A stretch of 64,000 nt of DNA from DATBGS01 sp036557885 (GCA_036557885.1 DATBGS010000084.1:1-64000), one strand, 5' to 3'; positions 15,541-24,040 are shown, counted from the first letter of the stretch. Numbers and translations are program-made. The notes: a model not told the origin generated them from the sequence alone.

Positions 15541-17301
15541 TTGTTCGGCCCTCACCTGATTATTGATGGGAGCAAGTGCAACACCCAGAAGCTGGCAGAT
15601 CGCATTCTGATAGAGCAACTCCTCAACGATTACCCCCGCGCCATTGGGATGACTAAAATTGGCGGGCCATACATGTTCGAGTACCAGGCCCCCGACCCGG
15701 CGTATTCTGGCGTTTCTGGCCTGGTCGTCATTGCCGAAAGCCATATCGCCATTCACACCTTCCCCGAACTCGACTACTTCACGATGGACATCTTCTCGTG
15801 CCGCAACTTTGACCACGAGACGGCGATTGCCTATATCAAAGATGCCCTGGAAGTCAAAGAAATGGACCGCATGCTGGTGCAGCGCGGCCTGAGCTTTCAT
15901 GGCCCGCATCACGGCGCCTTTGGCTCCGATGCGGAAACCGGCAAACCGCTGCACCGCGCCGCCGGGCGACGCGCCGAAGACCTGGCGCTGGCCGGGCACG
16001 AAGCCGAAATACAGGAGCACGTGGCTCGCCGCGATGAGCGCGTCCAGCAGTATAACGACAATGGCCGCATGATCTGGCCGCAATATGGCGCGACGCCTGA
16101 CATTGGCACCTACGGCGCCCATGCACCAGACCCGCAGGCTGGCAAAACACCGGGGAACGTCAACAGCACCCAGGCACCTACTTATGCGGCCCAGAAGCCG
16201 CTCTATCCCTCCAGGGGGCATCTGGTTATTCGCGTGGTACATACCCGCGCCGGGGCACGCCTTCTCGAATCGGTGGTGGAGGAAACCGCGCCCGCAGACA
16301 CGGCCCAGAAGCACACAGCAACACAGCCCGCGCAGGCCGCCATCACACTTGAGGTGACACCCACCGAGCCGGTGCAGGTGAATCCAACGGCTTCTATGAG
16401 CGGCTTGTTGGATAAAATGGGCGGCATGGGTGCCGAGGGACGCAAGGTATCCAGCGCCCTTGACCTCTGGGAGCGCATGGTGCGCGACCCCGATTGCACC
16501 ATCTTGCTTGGCCTGGCCGGGCCGCTGATTCCCGCCGGGGCGCGCGAATTGATCGTCTACCTGATCGAGCATCGGCTGATTGATGGCATCGTTGCCAATG
16601 GCACCAACCTGTTCCACGATCTGCACGAGGCGCGCGGCGCGCGGCATTACCAGGGCACCGATCAGGTGCATGACGCCGACCTGCTGGCCGCAGGCTACGA
16701 GCGCCAGGCCGACCTGTTTGCTTCTCACGATGAACTGCGCCAGACCGAACAGATGGTCAGCGACTTTAGCGCCACGCTCGGCCAGGAGGCACAGCTTTCG
16801 ACCAGCGCCTTTTTCCGGCGGCTGGGCGCGGCACTGCGCCATATGGCTCCGCGTAAGGGCATCATCCAGGCGGCAGCCGAGGCGGGCCTGCCCATCTACG
16901 CGCCAGACATCAGTGCCAGCCCCTTTGGGACGGCGCTGGCAACGGCGCGTGCAAAGGCGCAAGCCAGAGTGCAGTTTGACACCATCGGGGACGCGCTGGA
17001 ATTGGCGGGGGTGCTGACGAGTGCGCAGCATTCTGGGGTCATTCTGGTGGGGAACGGCAACGCCTCCCCTGCTGACCTGCTGACACAGGCCGCGCGGCTG
17101 AGCCAACTGCCCATCATCCATCACTACAGCGTGGCTCTGGGCAGTGGAGAATCATTGCCCGGACTGGAAAGCGTGGCTTCAGTCTCCGACCCAACCCTCA
17201 CCTTGCCGCTGATCGTTCACGCCCTGGCCCAGCGCTGCCCAGGCACGCGCCCTGCGCCCCGGCGCAAAGCGATTCCCGCCAATATGGTGATGGCCGAATA
17301 G
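15541..17301 (+). CDS. Fusion: S-adenosylmethionine decarboxylase + deoxyhypusine-synthase-like domain
   Basis: The protein has 586 residues. TTG 15541 was chosen because AAGGAG lies 9 nt upstream and the protein then begins at the family start FGPHLIIDG; the frame extends 9 codons further. Residues 1-120 are prokaryotic AdoMetDC, with AESHIAIHTFPE carrying Ser67, the expected pyruvoyl-forming cleavage residue, and DIFSCRNFD after it. This step supplies decarboxylated SAM for polyamine synthesis. Residues 120-290 form a low-complexity linker. Residues 295-575 align by eye to deoxyhypusine synthase (CTILLGLAGPLIPAGAREL, VANGTNLFHDLHEA, LGSGESLPG, TLTLPLIVHAL). At the catalytic-lysine motif the sequence reads VGNGNASPAD, with Ser509 in place of lysine. 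Confidence 0.8.
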   Translation: MFGPHLIIDGSKCNTQKLADRILIEQLLNDYPRAIGMTKIGGPYMFEYQAPDPAYSGVSGLVVIAESHIAIHTFPELDYFTMDIFSCRNFDHETAIAYIKDALEVKEMDRMLVQRGLSFHGPHHGAFGSDAETGKPLHRAAGRRAEDLALAGHEAEIQEHVARRDERVQQYNDNGRMIWPQYGATPDIGTYGAHAPDPQAGKTPGNVNSTQAPTYAAQKPLYPSRGHLVIRVVHTRAGARLLESVVEETAPADTAQKHTATQPAQAAITLEVTPTEPVQVNPTASMSGLLDKMGGMGAEGRKVSSALDLWERMVRDPDCTILLGLAGPLIPAGARELIVYLIEHRLIDGIVANGTNLFHDLHEARGARHYQGTDQVHDADLLAAGYERQADLFASHDELRQTEQMVSDFSATLGQEAQLSTSAFFRRLGAALRHMAPRKGIIQAAAEAGLPIYAPDISASPFGTALATARAKAQARVQFDTIGDALELAGVLTSAQHSGVILVGNGNASPADLLTQAARLSQLPIIHHYSVALGSGESLPGLESVASVSDPTLTLPLIVHALAQRCPGTRPAPRRKAIPANMVMAE

Positions 17302-17336
17302 CTTAGGCAAACGTTTTTTGCCCAGGCGGGCAAACG

Positions 17337-17375
17337 GAGCAGGCGCCAACGAGATGCCCTCGTTGGCGCCTGCTC
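17337..17375. terminator. Bidirectional terminator hairpin
   Basis: A 17-bp perfect stem (GAGCAGGCGCCAACGAG and its complement) lies between the convergent AdoMetDC fusion gene and the LOG-family gene. Confidence 0.65.
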
Positions 17376-17385
17376 TGTGCTTTCG

Positions 17386-17970
17386 TCATGGTTTTGGCAG
17401 GTCAGGCCACTTCTCCACAAGCCGCTGAGGTCTGTAGTCCAGCAGTTCATCAAGCAGCGCGGCGGGCGCCTCCGCGCGCCGCAGCAGGCTGAGGTGTTGA
17501 GGCGGGATGAAGCCTTCCTGAGCCACATGGCGCAAAAACGCCAGCAGTGGCGCAAAAAACTGCTCGACATCCAGCAAGCCAATCGGTTTGGCATGCAGGC
17601 CAATCTGCACCCATGTCACCATCTCAAACAATTCATCCAGGGTGCCATAGCCGCCGGGCAGCGCAATAAACGCATCTGAAAGCTGCGCCATCAGCGCTTT
17701 GCGCTCGTGCATACTCTCCACTTCGCGGAGTTCGGTCAGCCCGGTATGGGCCACTTCGCGCCGAAACAACCCGCGCGGCAGCACCCCAATCACCTCGCCG
17801 CCAGCCGCCAGCGCTGCGTCAGCCAGCACCCCCATCAACCCGACGCTGGACCCTCCATAGACCAGGCTGAGCTTGCGCCGCGCAAGTTCAGCGCCCAACG
17901 CGCGGGCCATCTCTCCATAGGCCGTGCGCGTCCCCGCGCTTGAGCCACAAAACACACAGATACGTTGCAT
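17386..17970 (-). CDS. LOG-family protein (nucleoside monophosphate phosphoribohydrolase)
   Basis: The protein has 194 residues. It begins MQRICVFCGSSAG, and the family signature LPGGYGTLDELFE is present (around residue 91-103), with the preceding MHERKALM. LOG enzymes release adenine-type bases from nucleoside 5'-monophosphates; they are often mislabelled lysine decarboxylases. ATG 17970 has GGGAG 7 nt upstream; an ATG two codons earlier is possible. It is a single gene next to the IS element. The true substrate in this organism is unknown. Confidence 0.8.
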   Translation of the reverse strand: MQRICVFCGSSAGTRTAYGEMARALGAELARRKLSLVYGGSSVGLMGVLADAALAAGGEVIGVLPRGLFRREVAHTGLTELREVESMHERKALMAQLSDAFIALPGGYGTLDELFEMVTWVQIGLHAKPIGLLDVEQFFAPLLAFLRHVAQEGFIPPQHLSLLRRAEAPAALLDELLDYRPQRLVEKWPDLPKP

Positions 17971-18069
17971 CTCCATGCTCCCAGAATGTTGCTTGAGATT
18001 GTGCCATCCAAGCATAGCCCACTGGACATGGCGATGCAACTACGTGCCGTTTACGCTAATTACAGAGAA

Positions 18070-18112
18070 GGGTCAGAAAGCCCCCGATCTTTAGTCGGGG
18101 GCTTTCTGACCC
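18070..18112. repeat. Left-end palindrome of the IS605-type element
   Basis: GGGTCAGAAAGCCCCCGA pairs with TCGGGGGCTTTCTGACCC around TCTTTAG. Subterminal palindromes of this kind are what IS605-family transposases recognise. It could also stop transcription entering the element. Confidence 0.65.
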
Positions 18113-18133
18113 TCGCCTCATGGTTCTGATATG

Positions 18134-18163
18134 TTGATAACATGGCTAGTTTTGTGCTACAAT
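18134..18163 (+). promoter_or_regulatory. Promoter of the small RHH-like gene, apparently leaderless
   Basis: TTGATA, an 18-nt spacer and TACAAT place the start of transcription at about 18170, the A of the ATG itself. Confidence 0.5.
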
Positions 18164-18169
18164 AGAAAC

Positions 18170-18364
18170 ATGAAAAAGGCGGCCCACTTTCTCTTAACTG
18201 AACAGGCTCGGCGGTTATTAGAGCGGCTTGCACAAACGGATGGCATTAGCAAGACAGCCATGTTGGAAATTGCCATCCGAGAAGCGGCACGTAAACGAGG
18301 CATTGATGCTCATTCTGGACTACAAGCTGAGAGTCAACCAGACGCAACAAACCGCGATAGATGA
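18170..18364 (+). CDS. Small RHH-like protein inside the IS element
   Basis: The protein has 64 residues: a short basic N-terminus, then HFLLTEQARRLLERLAQTDG and ISKTAMLEIAIREAARKRG, which fits a CopG/Arc-type ribbon-helix-helix. It overlaps the start of tnpB (18306) by 59 nt in another frame, so translation is probably coupled. There is no ribosome-binding site before the ATG, and the promoter spacing suggests a leaderless mRNA. It may regulate the element, but this is inference. Confidence 0.55.
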   Translation: MKKAAHFLLTEQARRLLERLAQTDGISKTAMLEIAIREAARKRGIDAHSGLQAESQPDATNRDR

Positions 18365-18605
18365 AGCCATCCGCACCACACAGTTCATCAGGAACAAGTG
18401 TCTACGCAAGTGGATGGATGGACGGGGCGTGGGTGATAACGACCTGCAAGTCTATTGCGCTCAGCTTGCCAAAGACTACTCTTTTGCTGCCTGCCTCAAT
18501 TCCCAAGCTCGCCAAGCCAGTGCAGACCGCGCCTGGCTCTCCATTGCTCGCTTCTACAAAAACTGCCGGGAAAAGAAACCAGGGAAGAAAGGCTATCCCC
18601 AGTTT

Positions 18606-18625
18606 CCCTGCGAGCGCAGGGCAGG
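18606..18625. repeat. 20-bp palindromic insertion that breaks tnpB
   Basis: The insertion consists of the palindrome CCCTGC-GAGC-GCAGGG (18606-18621) plus CAGG. Excising exactly 20 bp restores the tnpB frame. An identical 16-mer recurs at 19450-19465 in the same gene. Confidence 0.75.
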
Positions 18626-19449
18626 CAGCATGATAATCGTTCTGTCGAATACAAAACAACCGGCTGGCACTTAGAGCCAGATGGCACGCATCTCACCTTC
18701 ACCGATGGGATAGGCATGGGCACGCTCCGCATCATGGGCGCCAACCCCACGCGCAAGAAGGCGCGCCCCATTGCCACCTTCCCCATTGGGCAGATCAAAC
18801 GGGTACGACTGGTGAAACGGGCCGATGGGTACTACGTCCAGTTTGCCGTGAAAGCAGAGCGGAGCCTGCCCCATGCGCCAACCGGCAAACGGGTGGGTAT
18901 TGATGTGGGACTGAAAGCCTTCTACACCGACTCGGAGGGAAACACGGTTGCCAATCCTCGCCATCTGCGCAAGGCGGAACGCAAGCTGAAGCGCTTGCAT
19001 CGGCGCGTCTCACGCAAACAGAAACGCTCGAAGAATCGTAAAAAGGCAATCAAACGCTTAGCAAAAGCGTATCTGAAAGTCCAAAGGCGGCGTAAAGACT
19101 TCGCCTGCAAGCAGGCGAGTACGTTGGTGAAATCTAGCGATTTTATTGCCTATGAAGACTTAAAGATTGCCCATCTGGTCAAGAATCACAAACTCGCCAA
19201 AAGCATCAGTGATGCCAGTTGGGGGCTGTTCCTTTCCTGGCTGCGCTATTATGGTTGCATTGCCAATGTGCCCGTCATCGCGGTGTCGCCCAAGTTCACG
19301 AGCGCCGATTGCAGCGGGTGCGGGTATCGGGTGCACAAGAGCCTGAGTCAGCGTACCCATATCTGCCCCCAGTGTGGCTTGATCTTAGACCGGGATTGGA
19401 ATGCCGCGCTCAATATCTTGGCCGCCGCGCTCGCGTGGCTAGCCGCACA

Positions 19450-19465
19450 CCCTGCGAGCGCAGGG
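19450..19465. repeat. Second copy of the 16-bp palindrome in tnpB
   Basis: CCCTGCGAGCGCAGGG, identical to 18606-18621, lies in the variable C-terminal tail of tnpB, where it does not break the frame. Confidence 0.75.
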
Positions 19466-19582
19466 CACAGCCGTACCGCTGGGCAAGCGGAAACGGGCCA
19501 CTCGCAAGAGGGGCAAAACGCTTCGGGACAGACCGCCTCTACGAACGTGTTCGCCAGGGCACGTCGCAAACGGGCTGGTTGA

Positions 19583-19618
19583 ACGAAGAATCCCCGGCCT
19601 TTAGGCCAGGGGAGTGTC
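19583..19618 (+). ncRNA. Right end and putative 3' part of the TnpB guide RNA
   Basis: TnpB guide (omega/re) RNAs normally derive from the 3' end of tnpB and run through the right-end hairpin into flanking DNA. The hairpin here, CCCCGGCC-TTTA-GGCCAGGGG, ends at AGTGTCAA. The guide would then start near 19619 (TCGGCTTAAAGACGCGG). The 5' limit of the RNA cannot be seen. Confidence 0.45.
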
Positions 19619-19975
19619 AATCGGCTTAAAGACGCGGAAGATATGCCCTTGTGGTGCGCGGAAGATAAACGTTCGGCCAAATGGCCTCTCGTTTGGCTCT
19701 TCAAGCATTTCTACGCCGCGCGCTTTCCAGGTTGCATAGGTGGCATCAACATCTTCGACGATGAAGGCTGGCTCAAATGGCTGCTCACTCTCCTGCCCCC
19801 GCACCTGGGGAAAATCAGGCAGTTGGATTCCCAGGATGGCCCCACCCCCCGTCTCAAACTGCGCCATCGTTGGCGCGGCCCCTTCCAGGGTGAAGCCCAA
19901 TGTGTCCCGGTAAAACGCGGTTGCCTCAGCAACATCCTTGACGATGATTCCAATATACCCAATGTTTGTAAGCAT
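19601..19975 (-). CDS. Glyoxalase/VOC-family protein with IS-derived C-terminus
   Basis: The protein has 124 residues: MLTNIGYIGIIVKDVAEATA, FYRDTLGF, a paired second beta-alpha module ending GHIFRVFKPID. Vicinal-oxygen-chelate proteins bind metal and act on diverse substrates; the substrate here is unknown. GGAGGAG precedes ATG 19975. The last codons and the stop (TAA at 19603-19601) lie inside the right end of the IS element, so the element replaced the native 3' end and donated the terminal residues after KPI. Confidence 0.8.
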   Translation of the reverse strand: MLTNIGYIGIIVKDVAEATAFYRDTLGFTLEGAAPTMAQFETGGGAILGIQLPDFPQVRGQESEQPFEPAFIVEDVDATYATWKARGVEMLEEPNERPFGRTFIFRAPQGHIFRVFKPIDTPLA

Positions 19976-20121
19976 GCGTTCTCCTCCTGGTCTGCTTGAG
20001 CACTGGTGTTGTTCTTTCCACTCCAATCATACCAGAAGGCTGCTGACAGCAGTATGTCAGCAGCCTCATGACTTTGGGAAGGGAGGAAGAAATTCGTTGA
20101 TTTACGTCTTTGATTGGTCTG

Positions 20122-21495
20122 CTAGAGTCCTGCCTGCTTGTCACGCCGCCCAAAGAACGAGAGCAGCAGCACCGGCGCAGCGGTCAGACAGATCGCGCCC
20201 ACCACAAAGCCCGCCGACAGGCCCACGTGCACCTGCAACCACCCGCCCAGGCTTGGCCCCAGGCTATAGCCCAGGCCCCAGGTGACAGAATAAAAGCCAA
20301 AGAGGGTCGCGCGGTGTTGTTCCGGCATTTGCTCCAGAGCAAAGGCCGCGTAGACCGGCTCGATGAATGCCCGCAGCATCGTGCGTATATATTCGCCTGA
20401 TGCCGAGAGCACCAACCAGGGCGCAAAGCCGGTGAGGAGCATCACCGGCCCCGTGACCAGTTGCAGGCTGGTCGTGGTGCGCAGCTTGCCCCAGCGTTTC
20501 ACCAGCAGCGGCGCGCAGAGTCCCGCCAGCCCGCCAATGAAACCGGCCAGCGCAAACAAGCCGCCCAGCGTGCCGGGCCGCAAGCCAAACTTCAGGAAGA
20601 AGAACAGTTGCAGCAGCCCCACCACAATGCCTTCGCCAAAGGTAATCAGCAGATCAGGGATGAGCAGCATGGCAAACAGGACCAACAAGGGCCGCGAGAT
20701 GGTAATACGCTTCTTTCTTCTTTCTTCGTTTCTCTGGGGCACAGCCGCCGCAGCGATAGCAATATCCCCTGCTGCCGGAACGATCTTTGCCTCTTCTGAA
20801 GGGAGTTTTTTGGCGGGCACGCGCAGCCAGAAAAGCGGCAGCGCCGCCAGCAAAACCACCACCGATGCCGCCAGAATCCCCAGGCGCAGCGGCTCTGGCG
20901 TGGCCGAGGACTGATGCAGCAGTGTTGCCGCGACCTCTGGCACCAGGCCCCCAATCAGGCTGCCCATCGCGCCCAGGCCCAGCAGCAAGAAACTGTTCAT
21001 AGCCAGCACACCTACGCGCTGGTCTTCCTGCACACTCTCCGCCAGCATGGGAATGCACGTCACCCAGTAAAACGAGGCCACAATCCCATTGACGAAGCTG
21101 GAAAGCAGCAGCGCCGACTCTGAGGTGCTGAAAGCAGTTGCCACGAGCGTCAGTGGCGTCAGCAGGCCGCTGAGCACCATCACCTGTTTGCGCCCCAGCC
21201 GGTCCGAGATCATCCCGGCGGGAATAGCCATCACCAGCGCCCCAAGAGACGACATTCCAGCAAACAGCCCGACAAAATCCTGCCGATAGCCCAGGCTATA
21301 GACATAGAGATTGATCGTCACCGCGCCAATGCTGATTTGAAAGCCCTTGCCCAGCGTATAGATCAGCAAGAGCCAGACATTCTGGCTAAAACGCGGCCAA
21401 TGCAGCCAATCAGGGCGCCTGCCACGCGCTCTCTGCAATTCGGGCTGAGAAGCAAGAAGACTTTCAGAACTGCTCTGGTCGGTGGCACGGGCCAT
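20122..21495 (-). CDS. Major facilitator superfamily transporter
   Basis: The protein has 457 residues with about 12 hydrophobic segments and a central charged loop (about 225-260). The MFS motif after TM2 is visible as GMISDRLGRKQV, and a related MPEQHRATLFGFYS appears in the second half. AGGAGA precedes ATG 21495. No linked genes indicate the substrate; a drug or metabolite exporter is likely. It is divergent from a small lipoprotein gene. Confidence 0.8.
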   Translation of the reverse strand: MARATDQSSSESLLASQPELQRARGRRPDWLHWPRFSQNVWLLLIYTLGKGFQISIGAVTINLYVYSLGYRQDFVGLFAGMSSLGALVMAIPAGMISDRLGRKQVMVLSGLLTPLTLVATAFSTSESALLLSSFVNGIVASFYWVTCIPMLAESVQEDQRVGVLAMNSFLLLGLGAMGSLIGGLVPEVAATLLHQSSATPEPLRLGILAASVVVLLAALPLFWLRVPAKKLPSEEAKIVPAAGDIAIAAAAVPQRNEERRKKRITISRPLLVLFAMLLIPDLLITFGEGIVVGLLQLFFFLKFGLRPGTLGGLFALAGFIGGLAGLCAPLLVKRWGKLRTTTSLQLVTGPVMLLTGFAPWLVLSASGEYIRTMLRAFIEPVYAAFALEQMPEQHRATLFGFYSVTWGLGYSLGPSLGGWLQVHVGLSAGFVVGAICLTAAPVLLLSFFGRRDKQAGL

Positions 21496-21644
21496 ACCAA
21501 TCTCCTATCTGCATACATGCTCCCCAGATTGTAGCATGCCTCATCTGATAGGACATCGGCCAAAAGGACAGCAACGCCTGTGGCTGAAAAGGCGATATAA
21601 TGCAAGAGATGGAAGATCAGCCTGCTTTCAGGGAGGGACATTCT

Positions 21645-22136
21645 ATGGTATCGCGCTCCGCGCGCTGCTTTTTCTTTTTTTCGTTGCTGTTGACGCTGTT
21701 GATCGTGCTGGTGGGCTGCGCAACTGGCAGCCAGGCCAACAGCCGTACCCCAACCGTCACCGCCCCCGCTAAGACGGGCACCGCCGGGCCAGGCAGCACC
21801 CCCCTGGCGACGGCCACGCCAGCTACGGCCTGTGACGGCCAGTTCTCTGATGTTCTGCTCCCTGCGAACGCCATGCAGGTTGGCAAAACCACGACCAAAG
21901 GCGCAACCACTGACTGTAGCTATCGCGTCGCGTTAGACCTGCAAACCACCGCCAACTTTTTCAAAAACCAGATGGGCGCGGCGACCTGGACACTGATTAA
22001 AGAGGAGCCACAAGGACCAGGGTCCGTTGGGCAGGAATATTTCAAGGCGCAAAGTTTTGTGACGATCATTCTGACCCAGCACGGCAGCGATACGCAGACC
22101 ACCGACATTCATATCACCGTTGAGGTCAGCCAGTAG
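21645..22136 (+). CDS. Small secreted lipoprotein of unknown function
   Basis: The protein has 163 residues. GGGAGGG lies upstream of ATG 21645. A signal peptide ends in the lipobox VLVGC (Cys25), then comes a Thr/Pro/Ala linker (about 30-65) and a compact domain of about 100 residues with two further cysteines (ATACDG and TTDCSY). The mature domain has the alpha/beta look of PsbP-like or YbbR-like sensors, but I cannot name it. It is convergent with xdhC. Confidence 0.65.
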   Translation: MVSRSARCFFFFSLLLTLLIVLVGCATGSQANSRTPTVTAPAKTGTAGPGSTPLATATPATACDGQFSDVLLPANAMQVGKTTTKGATTDCSYRVALDLQTTANFFKNQMGAATWTLIKEEPQGPGSVGQEYFKAQSFVTIILTQHGSDTQTTDIHITVEVSQ

Positions 22137-22191
22137 TTGGGGAGTATCCCTGCCTGGTAGTCTGCTCTGCCTGGCGTTCTATTCTACCTGG

Positions 22192-23028
22192 CTATCCCTG
22201 GCGCTCTTTGGCTGCTATTTCCTCCAGCATGTGGTGCTGTTCGCGCAGTGGGCGGCCTGTGCCGCCGCGCCGCAGCATCAACATCTCGGCGGCAATGGAA
22301 AGGGCTATCTCATCGGGTGTTTCCGCGCCCAGGTCCAGGCCAATGGGCGAATGCGCCTGCTCCAGCCGCTCGCGGGGGATGCCTTCCTCCAGCAGTTCGC
22401 GGAAAATACGCCGCACCTTGCCGGGGCTGGCAATCATGCCCACATAGGGCGCGGGCGATTGCAGGGCCACGCGCAGCGCCTCTTTATCCAGGTGATGCCC
22501 GCGTGTCACCACCACAATCCAGGTAGAGCTATCGGGCTGGAGTTCGCTCACCAGCCGGGGAATGTCGCCAAAGTGAAGCTGGGCGCTGTCGGGGAAGGTC
22601 TGCGGGTTGACCAGATCGCGCCGGTCATCCAACACAAGCAGGCGAAAATCAAGATGGCTGGCGATACGCGCCAGCGCCTGTGCCACATAGCCGCCACCCA
22701 CCAGAATTAGCCGCTGCTCCGGGCGTACCGCCTCGACAAAAACCTCCATCGTCCCTCCGCAACTGCCTGATGTCTCGCCGGTGTCGGCGTCAATGGCGTA
22801 AAAGTTTGCGCGCGGACGGCCATCATTGAAGGTCGCCAGGGCATCCTCAACGGCGCGGCCATCCAGCAGCGTCCCGCCCAGCGTCCCCACTGTGCGGCCA
22901 TCAGCAAAAACAAGCATCTTGGTGCCCGCCGGACGCGGCGAGGAGCCGGTCGTTTTGACGATGGTGACGGTTGCCACCTGCTCGCCACGATTCAAGGCCG
23001 ATTGAATTTCTGTGTAGATGTTGCTCAT
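22192..23028 (-). CDS. XdhC/CoxI-family protein
   Basis: The protein has 278 residues. XdhC proteins bind and sulfurate the molybdenum cofactor for xanthine dehydrogenase-type enzymes. Two regions are visible: the N-terminal block TTGSSPRPAGTKM and GGTLLDGR with the SGSCGGTMEVFVE cysteine motif, and the C-terminal Rossmann block LILVGGGYVAQALARIA followed by VVVTRGHHLDKEAL and GMIASPGKVRRI. It starts 11 bp after tpiA on the same strand, and no molybdoenzyme genes are nearby. Confidence 0.85.
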   Translation of the reverse strand: MSNIYTEIQSALNRGEQVATVTIVKTTGSSPRPAGTKMLVFADGRTVGTLGGTLLDGRAVEDALATFNDGRPRANFYAIDADTGETSGSCGGTMEVFVEAVRPEQRLILVGGGYVAQALARIASHLDFRLLVLDDRRDLVNPQTFPDSAQLHFGDIPRLVSELQPDSSTWIVVVTRGHHLDKEALRVALQSPAPYVGMIASPGKVRRIFRELLEEGIPRERLEQAHSPIGLDLGAETPDEIALSIAAEMLMLRRGGTGRPLREQHHMLEEIAAKERQG

Positions 23029-23039
23029 CTTCTTCTTGC

Positions 23040-23804
23040 CTACTGCGCCTTTGCCTCGGCAGTGCCGCGCACAATCTCCACAAACTCTGGCTTTAACGAG
23101 GCGCCGCCCACCAGGGCGCCATCAATCTCTGGCTGACTCACAAATTCCTGAATATTGGCCGCCGTCACGCTGCCGCCATACTGAATACGTACCGCCTGCG
23201 CCGCCTCCGCGCCATACATCTCTGTCAGCAGGGCGCGAATCTGCTGCACCACTGTCACCGCGTCCTGGGCCGTTGCCGCTTTGCCGGTGCCAATGGCCCA
23301 GATGGGTTCATAGGCAATCACCACCTCGCTCACGCGCTCGGCGGGCAGACCGCCCAGGCTGCCAGGTATCTGCTTGGCAATCACCTGCTCCGTCTCGCCT
23401 GCCTCGCGCTGCTCCAGCCGCTCGCCCACACACACAATCGGCTTGAGGCCAGAGGCGAAGGCGGCGTGCACCTTTTTATTCACCAGTTCATCTGTCTCGC
23501 CAAAATAGCCGCGCCGCTCCGAATGCCCCAGAATCACATACTCGCACAAGCCCCGCAACATGGTTGGGGAGATTTCGCCGGTATAGGCGCCCTTTGGCTC
23601 GTAATACATATTTTGCGCCCCCAGCTTCACCTCGCTGCCCATAATGGCTGTATACACGGTCAAGAGTGAAACCGCCGGAGGACACAGCACGCGCTCAACA
23701 GTGTGAATCTCGTGCAGCCCTGGAAGGATTCCGGCCACAAATTCTTCGGCCTCGCCCGGACCATAATTCATTTTCCAGTTTCCGGCAATAATTGGAGTTC
23801 TCAT
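23040..23804 (-). CDS. tpiA: Triosephosphate isomerase
   Basis: The protein has 254 residues. It interconverts dihydroxyacetone phosphate and glyceraldehyde 3-phosphate. The active-site motifs are complete: GNWKMN (Lys), GHSERR (His) and AYEPIWAIGTGK (Glu), plus the phosphate-binding YGGSVTAAN and GALVGGASL. ATG 23804 gives the normal length; a 45-codon upstream extension in the same frame is not part of the family. It probably heads a two-gene unit with xdhC. Confidence 0.95.
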   Translation of the reverse strand: MRTPIIAGNWKMNYGPGEAEEFVAGILPGLHEIHTVERVLCPPAVSLLTVYTAIMGSEVKLGAQNMYYEPKGAYTGEISPTMLRGLCEYVILGHSERRGYFGETDELVNKKVHAAFASGLKPIVCVGERLEQREAGETEQVIAKQIPGSLGGLPAERVSEVVIAYEPIWAIGTGKAATAQDAVTVVQQIRALLTEMYGAEAAQAVRIQYGGSVTAANIQEFVSQPEIDGALVGGASLKPEFVEIVRGTAEAKAQ

Positions 23805-24040
23805 TGGATGCAGACCTACACTTCCACCAGGCAATCTTTTTTTGCAAAGAGTATTGGCGCCATTTTTTAGTACGATCTTACGATCTATAGAAGCTTCCTT
23901 TGGGAATTGTACCGCATCTGGCGCCTGCGCACAAGACACCAGCCGGCCACAAAGGAAGCTGGCGACATCCAGGCGAGGGCCAGGGTGTCAGCCCTGCTTC
24001 ATTATTGTCAGGCTGGTTATGGAAACCCTGCCCATGCCGC

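Larger units (their letters stand above)
18306..19582 (+). pseudogene. tnpB: TnpB RNA-guided nuclease, frameshifted by a 20-bp insertion
   Basis: The N-terminal part (MLILDYKLRVNQTQQTAID onward) is in one frame up to about 18605. The remainder (QHDNRSVEYKTTGW onward) is in another. Removing 18606-18625 restores a continuous protein reading YPQF-QHDNRSVEYK. The C-terminal part keeps the nuclease residues: Asp in GIDVGLKAF, Glu in AYEDLKI and Asp in DRDWNAALNI, plus a zinc finger CSGCGYR...CPQCG. TnpB uses an RNA from the element's 3' end to cut DNA and maintain the transposon. As written, the full protein cannot be made without frameshifting, so it is probably inactive. Confidence 0.85.
18064..19618 (+). 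mobile_element. IS200/IS605-type element carrying tnpB without tnpA
   Basis: The left end carries a long palindrome (18070-18112) just after TTAC (18060-18063). The right end carries the hairpin CCCCGGCCTTTAGGCCAGGGG followed by AGTGTCAA, a form typical of IS605-group ends. Contents are a small RHH-like gene and a frameshifted tnpB; there is no tnpA, so it could move only with help from elsewhere. Boundaries are approximate. Confidence 0.7.

Noticed and set aside
15505..17124. 539-residue open frame antisense to the AdoMetDC fusion
   Set aside because: No family features or ribosome-binding site; the plus strand carries clear AdoMetDC and synthase motifs.
17386..17970. Lysine decarboxylase
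   Set aside because: The PGGxGT motif marks the LOG family, which is commonly mislabelled as lysine decarboxylase; the kam operon nearby is not evidence for that activity.
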